DNA from: SURF-28 sp034521465
Lineage (GTDB): Bacteria > Bacteroidota > Ignavibacteria > Ignavibacteriales > Melioribacteraceae
Direction: 5' to 3'
NCBI GenBank assembly: GCA_034521465.1
Contig: JAXHMN010000008.1
Coordinates: forward strand, 124,001-188,000
Length of the DNA stretch: 64,000 nucleotides
Shown here: one piece after another, positions 9,838 to 20,424 of the stretch
How positions within the stretch are numbered: the stretch's first letter is position 1
Layout: each line of letters begins with the position of its first letter
Made by a program: the position numbers and the translations under genes
Notes under the pieces: generated by a model
The model's database searches: none
What the model was told of the DNA's origin: nothing
The model's input: only the letters and a program-made list of their open reading frames with translations

Positions 9838-10808
9838 TTAGTTTCGGTTTTTTAATACTCTTTTTGCAAGTTTATATGATTCAATCATACTCTTGGGATC
9901 CGCTATATTTTTGTAAGCAATATCGAATGCGGTTCCATGATCGGGTGAAGTTCTTACAACCGGTAAATTCGCAGTAAAATTAACTCCGCGGTCAAAGTTG
10001 AGAAGTTTAAAAGGAATTAAAACTTGATCATGATACATTCCTATTACGGCATCAAATTTTTAAATAACTTTCGTCCAAAGAATGCATCCGGAACGAATGG
10101 TCCGAAAACATTTTTATATTTTTCAATAACCGGTTTGATAACATCTAATTCTTCTTTTCCAATTCGACCATTTTCACCGGCATGCGGATTTAATCCGAGC
10201 ACAGCAATATTCGGGTTATCTATTTTAAAATCTCTTGTTAAGGTCATTTGGACTGCTTGAATTATTGCAGAAATATTTCTTCTATTTAATAACGAAGAAA
10301 TCGATTTTATTGGTTTGTGAATTGTTACAAGTCCAGCAATCATATTTGGAGAGTAGAAAAGCATTAACGGGGTTTTACAATTAAAATATTCTCCCAAGAA
10401 ATCAGTATGCCCTTCATATGAATTTTTATTTAATCCCCATGCTTCTTTTGAGATAGGAGCTGTGATAAGTGCAGCGCTGTTAATTTTTTGAACTAATTTT
10501 ACGGCAGTTTTCAAAGATTGAAAACTAATCTTACCTGAAGTTTTTGTTGGTTTACCGGGTGATAACTTTCCACCGCTAAATTCAAATATCTGAACATTAG
10601 CAGATTTAGCGTTTATAACTTGCTTTTCATCCTTAACAAACTGAAGTGATGATTTGATTTTCTTAAATGAAGGGAAACTATCGAATAGATTTTTAGGTGA
10701 AACAATAACAAAACGATCTTTTTTGTTGAGTACTTTTTCAATCGTCTTAATTACTATTTCAGGACCAATTCCGTTAGGGTCGCCGCAAGTGAAAACGAAT
10801 GTATTCAT
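9838..10808 (-). CDS. pdxA: 4-hydroxythreonine-4-phosphate dehydrogenase PdxA (one frameshift)
   Basis: Oxidises 4-phospho-hydroxy-L-threonine in the DXP-dependent pyridoxal phosphate pathway. N-terminal TCGDPNGIGPEIV, central GHTDFL and GLNPHAGENG (metal-binding His), and C-terminal GMYHDQVLIPFK are all PdxA signatures. Two frames are needed: the first breaks at KLFKNLMP and the second resumes at GMYHDQ. One A missing in the A5 run at 10057-10061 joins them as FKKFDAVIGMYHDQ and gives about 323 aa, the family length. ATG start directly after the GWxTD gene. Confidence 0.93.
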
Positions 10809-12071
10809 TTAATTTATTAATTTATAATTTCCTAAACCGGAAGCATCTACAAAAACAAATTCCATCTTCGGAGATTGGTATTTCCATACCTCGGCAATTT
10901 CATTTTTCTCCGTATAAAATCTGTCAACCTCACTTGGTTGGCCGTACTTAATAAAAACTTTACCTCGATCTGTTAAAGAGCCGAATCTATCACCGGTAGA
11001 AGTATATTTTTGGTAAGCTTTATCAGCGCGAGAATAAAATTCATACATCAACTGATTAAACGGAGTTTCTCTGTTAGGATCATATTTCTGCCAAAATATT
11101 TCAAGAGCTTGGTCATAATCATTGTTGCCTTCGCTCAACATCGTATCCAAATTTTCTTCACTCTCAACAATCTCAAGCAATTGATAAGCATATTTTGAAT
11201 TATTAAGAGAAATAGGTTTATCAACCCAGACAACATTAACCGTTTGTTTAACTAATTGATTTTCATCTTCATCGGTTACGGTTAACTCAGCTTCTCCCTC
11301 GTTCAGTAAATAACTAAAATTATTGAGCAGATAAATATTTGCGCTTACTCCTTTTATTTCATTTACCAGGACAATCTTTTCATCGCATTTTTCATAGTGT
11401 GTATGGGATGTAAACTTCGGTTCTAAAATTCTATTCACAACTTCTTTATCATTTTGATTGATAACAACATTGATCTGCTTTACTTCCGAATCAAATATCG
11501 GTATGTAAAGTTGGTAGTTCTTATCGCTGTAAGGTATAGAGTTTTCGTAATTCGAAAGTTGATAGCCGATATATTTTTCACAGTCTGCAGTTGCTTCTTC
11601 AACAACTATGACTTCTTGAATTGAACTATTTACATCAAAAGGACGAAGCGGAACTTGCCTGCCTGTATTATGGAGTTCAACGAGTGGATTAATTATTAAT
11701 TCATCGGTGCTAATTCTAAACTTTAATATGCCTTGTAAAAATTTATCTCTGCGGTTAGTTTCATCATAATTATCAACAATTACCATATCACTACTTGACG
11801 CACGGGTTTCAACACGTGATTTCGAAGTAACCTCAACTCTTAAAGTGAGTCCGGCTTTATATGAATTTCCTTCCCGTACAAAAACCAAATTAGCATAAGG
11901 AACTCGATATGAAAGATAACACAACTTTTGTGAATCTATCGGTACGACATGGCTTTCCATATATATTGGTTTTTGACCTGTGGCAGGTCTGTTCTCTTGA
12001 TCTGCTCTTGGTTGAGCAACAATAGAAAATAAAAAGGCGCTCAATAAAATGTACTGAACAAATTTATTCAC
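10809..12071 (-). CDS. Secreted GWxTD-domain protein
   Basis: 420 aa with an N-terminal signal peptide (MNKFVQYILLSAFLFSIVAQ). The C-terminal part resembles the GWxTD domain of Bacteroidota/Ignavibacteria proteins: a helical stretch with conserved FWQKYDPNRETPFNQ, then SLTDRGKVFIKYGQPSEVD and a terminal strand. In the family motif the Trp is often followed by TDRG; here it reads GSLTDRG. The biochemical role of the family is not established. Its stop abuts the pdxA start, so the two are probably co-transcribed. Confidence 0.75.
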   Translation of the reverse strand: MNKFVQYILLSAFLFSIVAQPRADQENRPATGQKPIYMESHVVPIDSQKLCYLSYRVPYANLVFVREGNSYKAGLTLRVEVTSKSRVETRASSSDMVIVDNYDETNRRDKFLQGILKFRISTDELIINPLVELHNTGRQVPLRPFDVNSSIQEVIVVEEATADCEKYIGYQLSNYENSIPYSDKNYQLYIPIFDSEVKQINVVINQNDKEVVNRILEPKFTSHTHYEKCDEKIVLVNEIKGVSANIYLLNNFSYLLNEGEAELTVTDEDENQLVKQTVNVVWVDKPISLNNSKYAYQLLEIVESEENLDTMLSEGNNDYDQALEIFWQKYDPNRETPFNQLMYEFYSRADKAYQKYTSTGDRFGSLTDRGKVFIKYGQPSEVDRFYTEKNEIAEVWKYQSPKMEFVFVDASGLGNYKLIN

Positions 12072-12148
12072 TGATTAACCTGAATTAACTTTTTCTCGGT
12101 TTGAATTTATAGCGAAACATACAAAATTGCAGGGCAATTCGATATGAC

Positions 12149-13401
12149 TTAGCTGTTCATACTTAATAAAAATTCTTTGTTGTTTTTTGTTCCTCTAATT
12201 TTATCCAATATGAATTCCATTGCTTCAACTGAATCATAATCACTAAGTATTTTTCTGAGTACCCAGGTTTTATTAAGTTCTTCTTCTGTAAGTAAAAGTT
12301 CTTCTTTTCGTGTACTCGATTTATTAACATCAATTGCAGGAAACATTCTTCTATCAGAGAGAGTTCTATCAAGTACCAGCTCCATATTACCTGTTCCCTT
12401 GAATTCTTCAAAGATCACTTCATCCATTCTACTACCGGTTTCAATTAGGGCAGTTGCAATAATTGTTAAACTTCCGCCCTCTTCAATATTTCGAGCTGAG
12501 CCAAAAAATCTTTTTGGTTTATGAAGAGCATTTGAATCAACACCACCGGAAAGTATTCTGCCACTATGGGGTATGACCGTATTGTGCGCTCGTGCTAAAC
12601 GCGTAATACTATCTAACAATATAACAACATCATCTTGATTTTCTACCATACGTTTTGCTTTTTCGATAACCATGTTGGCGACTTGTACATGCCGGTCGGC
12701 CGGTTCATCAAATGTTGAACTTACAACTTCCGCTTGAACGGATCTTTGCATATCTGTAACTTCTTCAGGACGTTCATCAATTAAAAGCATTATCAATTTT
12801 ACTTCAGGGTGGTTACGGGTTATTGAATTTGCAATTTTCTGTAAGATTACTGTCTTTCCACTTTTCGGTGGAGAAACAATTAAACCTCTCTGACCTTTTC
12901 CGAGAGGACTTAACAAGTCCATTATTCTCATCGAATATTCACCCGGAGCGGATTCAAGTTTTAATCTCTTTTCCGGATGCAGTGGAGTTAAGTTTTCAAA
13001 TAAAGTTCTTTCGCGGACTTTTTCGGGATCGCTGTTATTAACAGCTTCTACTCTTAAAAGTGCGAAAAATCTTTCTCCTTCTTTAGGCGGTCTTACTTGA
13101 CCACTAACAAAGTCACCGGTTCTTAAGTTAAACCTTTTTATTTGCGAAGGTGAAACATATATATCATCGGGCGAAGGAAGATAATTATAATCAGCAGATC
13201 TTAAAAATCCATATCCATCTGCTAAAACTTCCAAAACACCTTTTGAAAAGTTAAACCATCTTTAGTTGTTTGTGCTTCAAGAATTTTAAAGATGAGATCT
13301 TGTTTGCGTAAATCAGTATAACCTTGTAAATCAAGTTGTTTTGCGATTTCGTAAAGGTCAATTATTTTTTTGGATTTTAATTCAGAGATATCCATTGGCA
13401 T
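12149..13401 (-). CDS. rho: Transcription termination factor Rho (one frameshift)
   Basis: RNA-binding hexameric helicase that ends transcription. The N-terminal helical domain (MPMDISELKSKKIIDLYEIA) and the start of the RNA-binding domain (DLIFKILEAQ) read in one frame from the ATG at 13401. The rest (DGYGFLRSADYNYLPSPDDI, Walker A PPKSGKTVIL, Walker B VILLDSITRLARA, Q-loop LSGGVDSNAL) reads in another. One missing base near 13250-13255 joins them as NFSKGVLEVLADG. The result is about 417 aa, close to E. coli Rho and without the long N-terminal insert of many Bacteroidota. The gene stands alone: 147 bases separate it from folC. Confidence 0.95.
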
Positions 13402-13548
13402 GGTTTGGTTCCGTAAATTGTTTTGAAATACGTTGTTATCAGACGATTATGTCAATTTGATAAGGGGTTTAATTTGTTTATATGATATTTGAATTTAGGT
13501 TGAAGGAACAGAGGAACTATCAAAAATTACCTCTATACAACTAAAATG

Positions 13549-14811
13549 TCAAGTTTTTTCAACCATTAACTTAGTTTTTATGTCCCCTAAGAGATAAATA
13601 CTTCCTAGAATTACTAAACAGTTATTTTCTTCACGCTCAATAAACTTTTCAATATACTCTTCAGGGCTCGTCAATCCTTCAACTTTAATACTTAGTTTAT
13701 CTGCAATCTGTTTTATATCGTCAATTTTTGCGGCTCTTTCATAATCAAATGATGTAGCCATTACTTTATCAAAAAGATTATCAAATTTTTTGAGCATGCT
13801 TTGGATGTCTTTGTCTTTCATCGCTCCAAAAACTATTTCACATTTTTCGTATTGGTCTTTTTCTTTACGGAATTCAGAAATAAAATTTTCTATTCCTTCA
13901 GAATTATGAGATGAATCAAAAATCACTTTTGGAGTTACATTATAGATTTCATAACGTCCTTGTATCCCGGAGTTCTGAATTACCCTGCTTATTCCGTCAA
14001 AGACTGAATATTGCTTTTGAAGTTTTATTGAACTTAAAATTGTAAGCGCTGCTAACCCAGCATTCTTCAACTGATAAGTTCCCAAAAGTGGCGTTGAGTA
14101 GATATTAAACTGTTCATGAGCGAGATTTAACCTAATAAAATCTTTACCGACAACTGAGACATCTTTAATCTCAATAAGTTCCGCTGCAACAGCTTTTGCT
14201 TTTCTCTTCATAATTGCTATCGCAGATTCAGGCAAAAACCCAATGATCGCTTTACTCTTATTTTTAATGATCTCTGCTTTTTCAGCCGCAATTTTTTCAA
14301 TTGAGTTTCCTAAAATGTTTGTATGTTCTAGACTTATTGTTGTTAAAACCGAGGCAACCGGATCAATAACATTTGTTGCATCTAATCTACCGCCTAAACC
14401 GGTTTCAATCACGGAATAATCAACATGATTGTCCGCAAAATATTTAAATGCAATTGCGGTAGTCAATTCAAAAAATGTTGGTTCATTTTCTTCTATGTAA
14501 GTGTTTAAGCCGTTCATAAATTCCATAATATAATCATCGGGAATCATATCACCATTTATTCTTATTCTTTCATTAAATTTTACAAAATGAGGTGAAGTAT
14601 ATAAACCAACTTTATAACCCTCCTCAATAAGTATGCTGTTGATGAACGATGCCACGCTTCCCTTTGCATTAGAACCGGCAATATGAAAACATTGTAATTT
14701 TTCTTGAGGATTTCCAATATAATTAAAGAGCTGTTTAGGTTTTTCTAAACCTAACTTTACACCAAATTGATGTAGTGAATATAATTTTTGAAGTGATTCT
14801 TCTAAATTCAT
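13549..14811 (-). CDS. folC: Folylpolyglutamate synthase / dihydrofolate synthase
   Basis: Adds glutamate to folates and possibly to dihydropteroate. 420 aa, Mur-ligase fold. The P-loop is GSNAKGSVASFI near residue 43, a variant of the common GTNGKGS. The FolC-type stretch YTSPHFVKFNERIRING, then VIETGLGGRLDATNV and the C-terminal domain entry GRYEIY are clear. Its ATG overlaps the end of pyrD by 4 bases, so translation is probably coupled in a pyrK-pyrD-folC operon. Confidence 0.95.
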   Translation of the reverse strand: MNLEESLQKLYSLHQFGVKLGLEKPKQLFNYIGNPQEKLQCFHIAGSNAKGSVASFINSILIEEGYKVGLYTSPHFVKFNERIRINGDMIPDDYIMEFMNGLNTYIEENEPTFFELTTAIAFKYFADNHVDYSVIETGLGGRLDATNVIDPVASVLTTISLEHTNILGNSIEKIAAEKAEIIKNKSKAIIGFLPESAIAIMKRKAKAVAAELIEIKDVSVVGKDFIRLNLAHEQFNIYSTPLLGTYQLKNAGLAALTILSSIKLQKQYSVFDGISRVIQNSGIQGRYEIYNVTPKVIFDSSHNSEGIENFISEFRKEKDQYEKCEIVFGAMKDKDIQSMLKKFDNLFDKVMATSFDYERAAKIDDIKQIADKLSIKVEGLTSPEEYIEKFIEREENNCLVILGSIYLLGDIKTKLMVEKT

Positions 14812-15731
14812 TTCGGTAGTTCGTACGAAGCGGTTAATTTTGATAGATCGTTAATTTCATTTTGTCTGCAATATTTTTCTAATCCCTCAATAATTTCTAT
14901 TCCCGCTTGTGGATTGATAAAATTAACAGTTCCAATCTGAAATGCTGAAGCACCCGCAATCATAAATTCTACTGCATCCTTCCAATCCATAATTCCGCCG
15001 ACACCAATAATCGGAATATCAACATTTCTACTGATCTCTAAAACTTTTGCTAAAGCGACCGGTTTTATTGCTGGTCCGGATAAACCACCGATTATGTTAG
15101 CTATTTTTGGTTTGCGGCTCCAAATATCAAAAGCAGTTCCGACTAATGTATTAATTACAGAAACGGCATCTGCACCCTCCGCTCTTGCAACTTCAGCAAA
15201 TTCCGAAATTCGCGAAACATTAGGGGATAATTTTATGATCACAGGTTTATCAGTAACCGCTCTTACTTTTTCCGTAATTGTTCCAACTGCCGATGGGTTG
15301 TTGCCAAATTCTAGACCGCCCTCTTTCACATTAGGGCATGATACATTAATTTCAAATCCTTTTATATCTTCTTCGTAATCAAGAGTTTTTGTGCATTCAA
15401 CATATTCTTCAATACTGCTAGCAGCTATATTACAGATTATTGTCGATTTCAAATCTCGCAGAAACGGAATCTTCTCTTTTATGAATACCTCTAAGCCAAC
15501 ATTTGCCAAACCTATTGCATTTAACATTCCTGATGCAGTCTCAACAATTCTTTGCGGTGGATTGCCTTTGCGTGGTTTGAGGGAAACCGACTTAGTAATG
15601 ATTGCACCAATTTTGCTTAAATCGGTAAACTGAGAAATCTCGTTACCGTAACCTACCGTACCCGATGCAAGTAGTAAGGGGTTCTTTAATTCCAATTTAC
15701 CAAGTTTTACTCTTAGATTTGGTTGACTCAT
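14808..15731 (-). CDS. pyrD: Dihydroorotate dehydrogenase class 1B, catalytic subunit
   Basis: FMN enzyme that oxidises dihydroorotate to orotate in pyrimidine synthesis. 307 aa. The start NLRVKLGKLELKNPLLLASG, catalytic-loop Cys in NVSCPNVKEGG, Lys in VIIKLSPNV, and the FMN-binding IIGVGGI are class 1 features. Pairing with pyrK, overlapping by 4 bases, shows the NAD-dependent 1B type rather than the membrane quinone-linked class 2. Confidence 0.96.
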   Translation of the reverse strand: MSQPNLRVKLGKLELKNPLLLASGTVGYGNEISQFTDLSKIGAIITKSVSLKPRKGNPPQRIVETASGMLNAIGLANVGLEVFIKEKIPFLRDLKSTIICNIAASSIEEYVECTKTLDYEEDIKGFEINVSCPNVKEGGLEFGNNPSAVGTITEKVRAVTDKPVIIKLSPNVSRISEFAEVARAEGADAVSVINTLVGTAFDIWSRKPKIANIIGGLSGPAIKPVALAKVLEISRNVDIPIIGVGGIMDWKDAVEFMIAGASAFQIGTVNFINPQAGIEIIEGLEKYCRQNEINDLSKLTASYELPK

Positions 15732-16483
15732 AATTCAATTTCTCCGGCAGTAAAAACCGGTCCGTCTTTACAAACTAAAAAATATTTATCTTCTTCAGAA
15801 GAATGTACCGGACAACCTTGACAAATTCCGAATCCACAAGCCATTGCGCATTCGGTTGATATTTGCGCTTCAATATTATTCTCCATTGCAAACTTCTGTA
15901 CAGCTTTTAACATTGGTGTTGGGCCGCAGGCAAATATAATTGTAGTATCATTTATAACATTTTTCTTTTCGGTTTCGATAAGTTGAACTACATTACCGTG
16001 AAATCCATAACTGCCGTCATCTGTTGCAGCTTTTATATTTTTCAATCCGTATTCAACAACATAACCTTTATTTCTAGCGCCGATGAAAGTGTGAATATCT
16101 TTATCACTCAACGATTTTGTAAGCAGCGGAAACGGAGCAACTCCTAAGCCACCTGCTAATATTATTGCTCTCGTAAATTTTTTATTAAGATTGAAACCGT
16201 TACCAAGCGGACCTAATACTTCTAATATATCCCCCGATTTTTTTTCGGAGAGGATTTTTGTTCCAACTCCGTGAACATCAAACATAAAATAGATATGATC
16301 ACCTTCAACATCGCAAACACTGAACGGTCTCCTGAGTAAAGGGAAATAAGATTCGCTAACTTTGATGTTACAAAACTGACTTGGTTTGATTTGTGAGGCA
16401 ATTATAGGCGCCTCGGCTTTAAGTAGATAAATATTTGGCTGTAAATTTTCTACAGATTTTACGATGATTTTTTCGTTTACCAA
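15728..16483 (-). CDS. pyrK: Dihydroorotate dehydrogenase electron-transfer subunit
   Basis: FAD/[2Fe-2S] subunit that carries electrons from PyrD to NAD+. 251 aa. FAD-binding RRPFSVCDVEG, NAD-binding LAGGLGVAPFPLL, and the C-terminal iron-sulphur cysteines in ECAMACGFGICQGC plus a later Cys in FLVCKDG. It heads the overlapping pyrK-pyrD-folC set. Confidence 0.96.
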   Translation of the reverse strand: MVNEKIIVKSVENLQPNIYLLKAEAPIIASQIKPSQFCNIKVSESYFPLLRRPFSVCDVEGDHIYFMFDVHGVGTKILSEKKSGDILEVLGPLGNGFNLNKKFTRAIILAGGLGVAPFPLLTKSLSDKDIHTFIGARNKGYVVEYGLKNIKAATDDGSYGFHGNVVQLIETEKKNVINDTTIIFACGPTPMLKAVQKFAMENNIEAQISTECAMACGFGICQGCPVHSSEEDKYFLVCKDGPVFTAGEIEL

Positions 16484-16528
16484 ATTTGGACCTGTTGCGA
16501 AAGGAATGATTTTGTTTGCAAATTAATT

Positions 16529-17179
16529 TTAACTGTTATTTCTATTCAATAATTTATTTTCGATTGCTGTTATCTTATCGATTCTTCTTTGATGCCTTCC
16601 GCCTAAGAATTCTGTCTTCAAAAATACATCAATAATTGATTTGATTGACTCTTCGCCCAATGTTTTTCCTCCGACACACAACACACATGCATTATTGTGT
16701 TCTCTTGCAGAACGTGCCGAAAACTCGTTATAACAAGTAGCAGCTCTAATACCGGGCAATTTATTTATTGTAATAGCCGATGGAATTCCGGTTGCATCAA
16801 TCATTATACCGCTGTCTGCTTCACCGCTTAATCGTTTTTGAGCAACGGCTAACGCAAAATCCGGATAATCGCAAGAACGAGTATCTTTTGTTCCTACATC
16901 GATTACTTTATAATTCTTGTTTTTTAAATAATCTGAAACAACCTTCTTCATTTCAAAACCGGTATGATCCGAGCCAATTGCAATCGTTTTAATTTCATTG
17001 TTTTGGATTGGTAAACTACTTTCATTATCAAGTTGTTCACCTTCGATAATTTTTATTTTCAAACTTCGAATTCTGTCAAGGGCGGAAGGTGTTAGAATTG
17101 TGTTCTTTGTGATTCTGATTTCTCTATTACCTTCGGCGCTAAGTTTAAGTATTTCTTCTTCGGTTATAAGTTTTTTCAT
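16529..17179 (-). CDS. RpiB/LacAB-family sugar-phosphate isomerase homologue, atypical active site and N-terminal extension
   Basis: 216 aa against about 145-150 for ordinary RpiB. Residues 65-210 align with the RpiB fold: GSDHTGFEMK, DVGTKDTRSCDYPDFA and EHNNACVLCVGG (His161, equal to the catalytic-site His99 of E. coli RpiB). The nucleophile motif CGTGIG is replaced by DATGIP, so the catalytic Cys66 position is Asp128. Residues 1-47 (LITEEEILKLSAEG... LTPSALDRIRSL) are an extra small domain of the type I associate with bacterial-microcompartment-linked RpiB proteins (from memory). No shell gene is visible here. It may not act on ribose-5-phosphate. It follows manC at 12 bases. Confidence 0.75.
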   Translation of the reverse strand: MKKLITEEEILKLSAEGNREIRITKNTILTPSALDRIRSLKIKIIEGEQLDNESSLPIQNNEIKTIAIGSDHTGFEMKKVVSDYLKNKNYKVIDVGTKDTRSCDYPDFALAVAQKRLSGEADSGIMIDATGIPSAITINKLPGIRAATCYNEFSARSAREHNNACVLCVGGKTLGEESIKSIIDVFLKTEFLGGRHQRRIDKITAIENKLLNRNNS

Positions 17180-17191
17180 TGCAATAGTATT

Positions 17192-18258
17192 TTATGTTAG
17201 TTCGCTGCGTTTATTCATTCTCAAGTGATCGACTACGTGTTTTACATCCTGTGCATTGTTTCTGTGACAAATTAATAATGAATCTTTAGTATTAATGACA
17301 AGTAAATGTTCAGCTCCTATAACTGCCGTGAATTTCTGCGGAGAAAATATGTAAGAGCTAAAAGTATTTTCGGTATAAACATCACCTATTTTAACGTTGC
17401 CTTCTTCGTCTTTAGGAGATAATTCATAAACCGCTTCCCACGAACCGAGATCGCTCCAATCGAACTCACCTTTTGTCACACAAACACTTTTTGAATGTTC
17501 TAATATACCATAATCAATGGAAATACTCTTAAACTGACCGTAAACTTGAGTCAATATTTTCTCATAATTTTCGGTACCTATAGATTTTTCAATCTCTAAT
17601 AATCCTTGATACTGCTCCGGAAGAAATTTTTCAATTTGGTTAAGCACTGCTTCCAACGTCCAAATAAAAATACCGGAGTTCCAGAGAAAACCACCATCTT
17701 CTAGAAATCTTCTTGCAGTTGCAACATTTGGTTTTTCCGCAAAGGTTAAAACCTTGTGCATTCTACTTGCAACTTCATCTTCGTCAAATTGAATGTAACC
17801 GTAACCGGTTTCCGGGTAAGACGGAGTAATCCCGATAGTGACCAATTCTTTGGACTTTGAAGCATACTCCGCAGCGCGAAGAACAGTTTTATGAAATTCT
17901 TTAATATTGTGAATAACGTGATCCGCAGGAAGAACTATTGCAACCGCGTTTTCCGATCTTTTTTTACATGGATTGTTGCCAACCCAATACAAGCAGCGGT
18001 ATTTTTCCCGAACGGTTCGGCAATGATATTTTCATCCGGTATATTATAAAGCTGCTCCTTTACTCGAACTTTTTGAAGATGATTTGTTACAACGAGAATG
18101 TTTTCCTTTTTGATTATACCATCTAATCTGTTGACGGTATCTTGGATGAGTGTATTCTCACTTAAAATTCTTATCAGGTGTTTGGGTTTTTTTTGTTTAC
18201 TGCGCGGCCAAAATCTACTGCCAACTCCACCTGCCATAATTATTGCATACAATTCCAT
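17192..18258 (-). CDS. manC: Mannose-1-phosphate guanylyltransferase (one frameshift)
   Basis: Makes GDP-mannose for surface polysaccharides. N-terminal nucleotidyltransferase motif IIMAGGVGSRFWPRSKQKKP, then LVVTNHLQ and EPFGKNTAACIGLA. It continues in a second frame with IVLPADHVI, FAEKPNV and WNSGIFIW. The break is one A missing in the A7 run at 17959-17965 (+ strand), which reads through as VKKRSENAVAIVLPADH. About 355 aa, the single-domain type without the C-terminal isomerase. Start abuts the stop of the upstream unknown gene. Confidence 0.93.
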
Positions 18259-19134
18259 TTAATATTGTCCTCTACCTGCTGTTAAAGATTTACCGAAACT
18301 CTCTGCCTTCTTAAGGAATACTTTGATGTCAACATCTTTCTGGCGAACAATCGCAACAATTACTATTAAACAAGCCCGCATTCCCTCAACTGTTTCTTTG
18401 ATTGGCGTCAGACTGTTTTCTCTTATTTGTGCTAAAGCATTGCAAAGTATTCTGTGCATATTCGTAATTATGTCGAATCCAACTTTTTCGGAAAGATGTG
18501 TATTTGTCTGAAGCAATTCATGATATTTTTTTAACTCTTCGCCCGTATAATTTAGACTCTCAAGTTTTTTAAAAAAGTTATCAAGCTCTTTTACCGGTTT
18601 TAAAACTGCTTTTTCAAAATCCTCAAAAGTTATTTCGTCATCTTCTTTAATATCATCCATTATATATTTTTCGGTATAACTTGCTTCTTGCCTCTCGGTA
18701 ATTTCAGCTTTTGGTTTCCTAATTTTTATGTCGCCTAATTCTTCATTGTGATTTCCTAAGACTTTCGGGGCCGAAACACCGGATTTCTCGTTAAGTTCCT
18801 CAATTATGCTCCTCATATTTTGAGGAGTTACAACATCCAAAACTGTACTTAAATCTCTTATAAGCAGATGAGAATGTTCTTTGAATCTATCGGAAATCTT
18901 AAGAAAATCAATTTTGGAATTGGATATGAACCTGTAAACTTCATCAAGTTTTATAGCAAGTTTTGAGAGAGAGGTTATTTTTTTCATCTCTTTTATTTGA
19001 ATTTCGATACTGCCGGACTTGGATAAATACTCTCTCAATAAAGCTACAACTTCAATTTTTTCTGAACTCAACCTGAGGTTATTTGAAGCCGTAATAATCG
19101 CCTGAACGATATATTGATTAACGAGGTTCATCAA
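18259..19134 (-). CDS. Uncharacterised all-helical protein
   Basis: 291 aa that I do not recognise. Two charged, probably all-alpha halves (about 1-115 and 165-290) are joined by an acidic linker (MDDIKEDDEITFEDFE). There is no signal peptide, no convincing transmembrane helix apart from a mildly hydrophobic stretch (ACLIVIVAIV near 260), and no metal or nucleotide motif. It is the first gene of a likely operon with manC and the RpiB-like gene. It is divergent from the vWA/ATPase pair across a 180-base gap, so it may share regulation with either. Coding confidence comes from the long clean frame and tight spacing. Confidence 0.7.
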   Translation of the reverse strand: MMNLVNQYIVQAIITASNNLRLSSEKIEVVALLREYLSKSGSIEIQIKEMKKITSLSKLAIKLDEVYRFISNSKIDFLKISDRFKEHSHLLIRDLSTVLDVVTPQNMRSIIEELNEKSGVSAPKVLGNHNEELGDIKIRKPKAEITERQEASYTEKYIMDDIKEDDEITFEDFEKAVLKPVKELDNFFKKLESLNYTGEELKKYHELLQTNTHLSEKVGFDIITNMHRILCNALAQIRENSLTPIKETVEGMRACLIVIVAIVRQKDVDIKVFLKKAESFGKSLTAGRGQY

Positions 19135-19314
19135 GTAGTGTCTTCAAACAAAGCTGAATTATACGTTATAAATTCCAATCAAATATGTGTTATTTGTTTA
19201 TTAAATGTAATCAAAATTATTGACTTTATTTATCTTAGATTTATTTTTAATATTATGATACAAGATATCTTTTTTGAACTCAAGTCATCATTTTTTGGTT
19301 TAGAAAGGTAAGAT

Positions 19315-20415
19315 ATGTTAGGATACAGATTTAGTAAATATATTGCAATTAACAATTCAAGAAGTATGTTTGAACAGATGCTTGATATTTTTATGAAGCT
19401 GCTCAACATTACTTCCGGCGATATATCCGAAACTCTTAATTGGATGAATGAACTCGATCGTCAATACGGAATTACGGGCGATGATTACGGAATGGGTGAC
19501 TTTATTGATGAACTAAAAGAGAAGGGATACATTGATGAAGAAAATCCCGGTTCTTCCTTATTCATAATCACATCCAAATCCGAAAGAGAAATTAGAAGAC
19601 GATCACTTGAGGAAATTTTTAGTAAGTTAAGGAAATCAGGTAAAGGTGATCATCGGACAAACTTTAGCGGCTTGGGTGACGACAACACTTCGGAAAGACG
19701 CGATTATAGATTCGGCGATTCACTTGATCAAATTGATATGACTTCATCTTTGAGAAATGCTCAGGTTAACCATGGTTTAGATGATTTTCACCTAACTGAA
19801 AATGATTTGGAAGTTGAGGAAAAAGAATTTAAAACAAACACTTCGACAGTATTGATGATTGATATTTCACACTCGATGATTTTGTATGGCGAAGACAGAA
19901 TTACTCCGGCAAAAACTGTGGCAATGGCTCTGGCAGAATTGATAACAACAAGGTATCCGAATGATACGCTTGATATCATTGTTTTTGGAAACGATGCATG
20001 GCCTATCGAAATAAAAGATCTCCCCTATTTACAAGTCGGTCCGTATCATACAAATACGTTTGCGGGTTTAGAATTAGCGATGGATATACTCCGCAAAAGG
20101 AAAACATCAAACAAACAAATTTTCATGATCACCGACGGTAAACCAACTTGTTTAAAATTCGGTATTAAATATTACAAAAATAGTTTTGGCCTCAATCGAA
20201 AAATCATTAATAAAACATTAGACCAAGCTGCAAAGTGCAGAAGACAACATATCTCGATAACTACTTTTATGATTGCAAACGATCCCTATTTACAGCAATT
20301 CGTTAGAGAATTTACCAAAACAAATCAAGGAAGAGCATATTACAGTTCATTAGGAGGTTTGGGCGAATATGTATTTGAAGACTTCGTAAGAAATAGAAAA
20401 AAACGACTGAGATAG
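19315..20415 (+). CDS. von Willebrand factor A domain protein
   Basis: 366 aa. Residues 1-150 are a charged helical region. From about residue 175 a vWA domain begins with a full MIDAS set: DISHS (DxSxS), the conserved Thr in HTNTFAGLE and MITDGKP. No signal peptide, so cytoplasmic. A strong Shine-Dalgarno (AGAAAGG) lies before the ATG. The next gene, 9 bases downstream, is a ChlI/MoxR-like ATPase. vWA + AAA+ pairs of this kind act as metal-insertase or protein-remodelling chaperones; the client is unknown. Confidence 0.88.
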   Translation: MLGYRFSKYIAINNSRSMFEQMLDIFMKLLNITSGDISETLNWMNELDRQYGITGDDYGMGDFIDELKEKGYIDEENPGSSLFIITSKSEREIRRRSLEEIFSKLRKSGKGDHRTNFSGLGDDNTSERRDYRFGDSLDQIDMTSSLRNAQVNHGLDDFHLTENDLEVEEKEFKTNTSTVLMIDISHSMILYGEDRITPAKTVAMALAELITTRYPNDTLDIIVFGNDAWPIEIKDLPYLQVGPYHTNTFAGLELAMDILRKRKTSNKQIFMITDGKPTCLKFGIKYYKNSFGLNRKIINKTLDQAAKCRRQHISITTFMIANDPYLQQFVREFTKTNQGRAYYSSLGGLGEYVFEDFVRNRKKRLR

Positions 20416-20424
20416 AAAGGAGCT

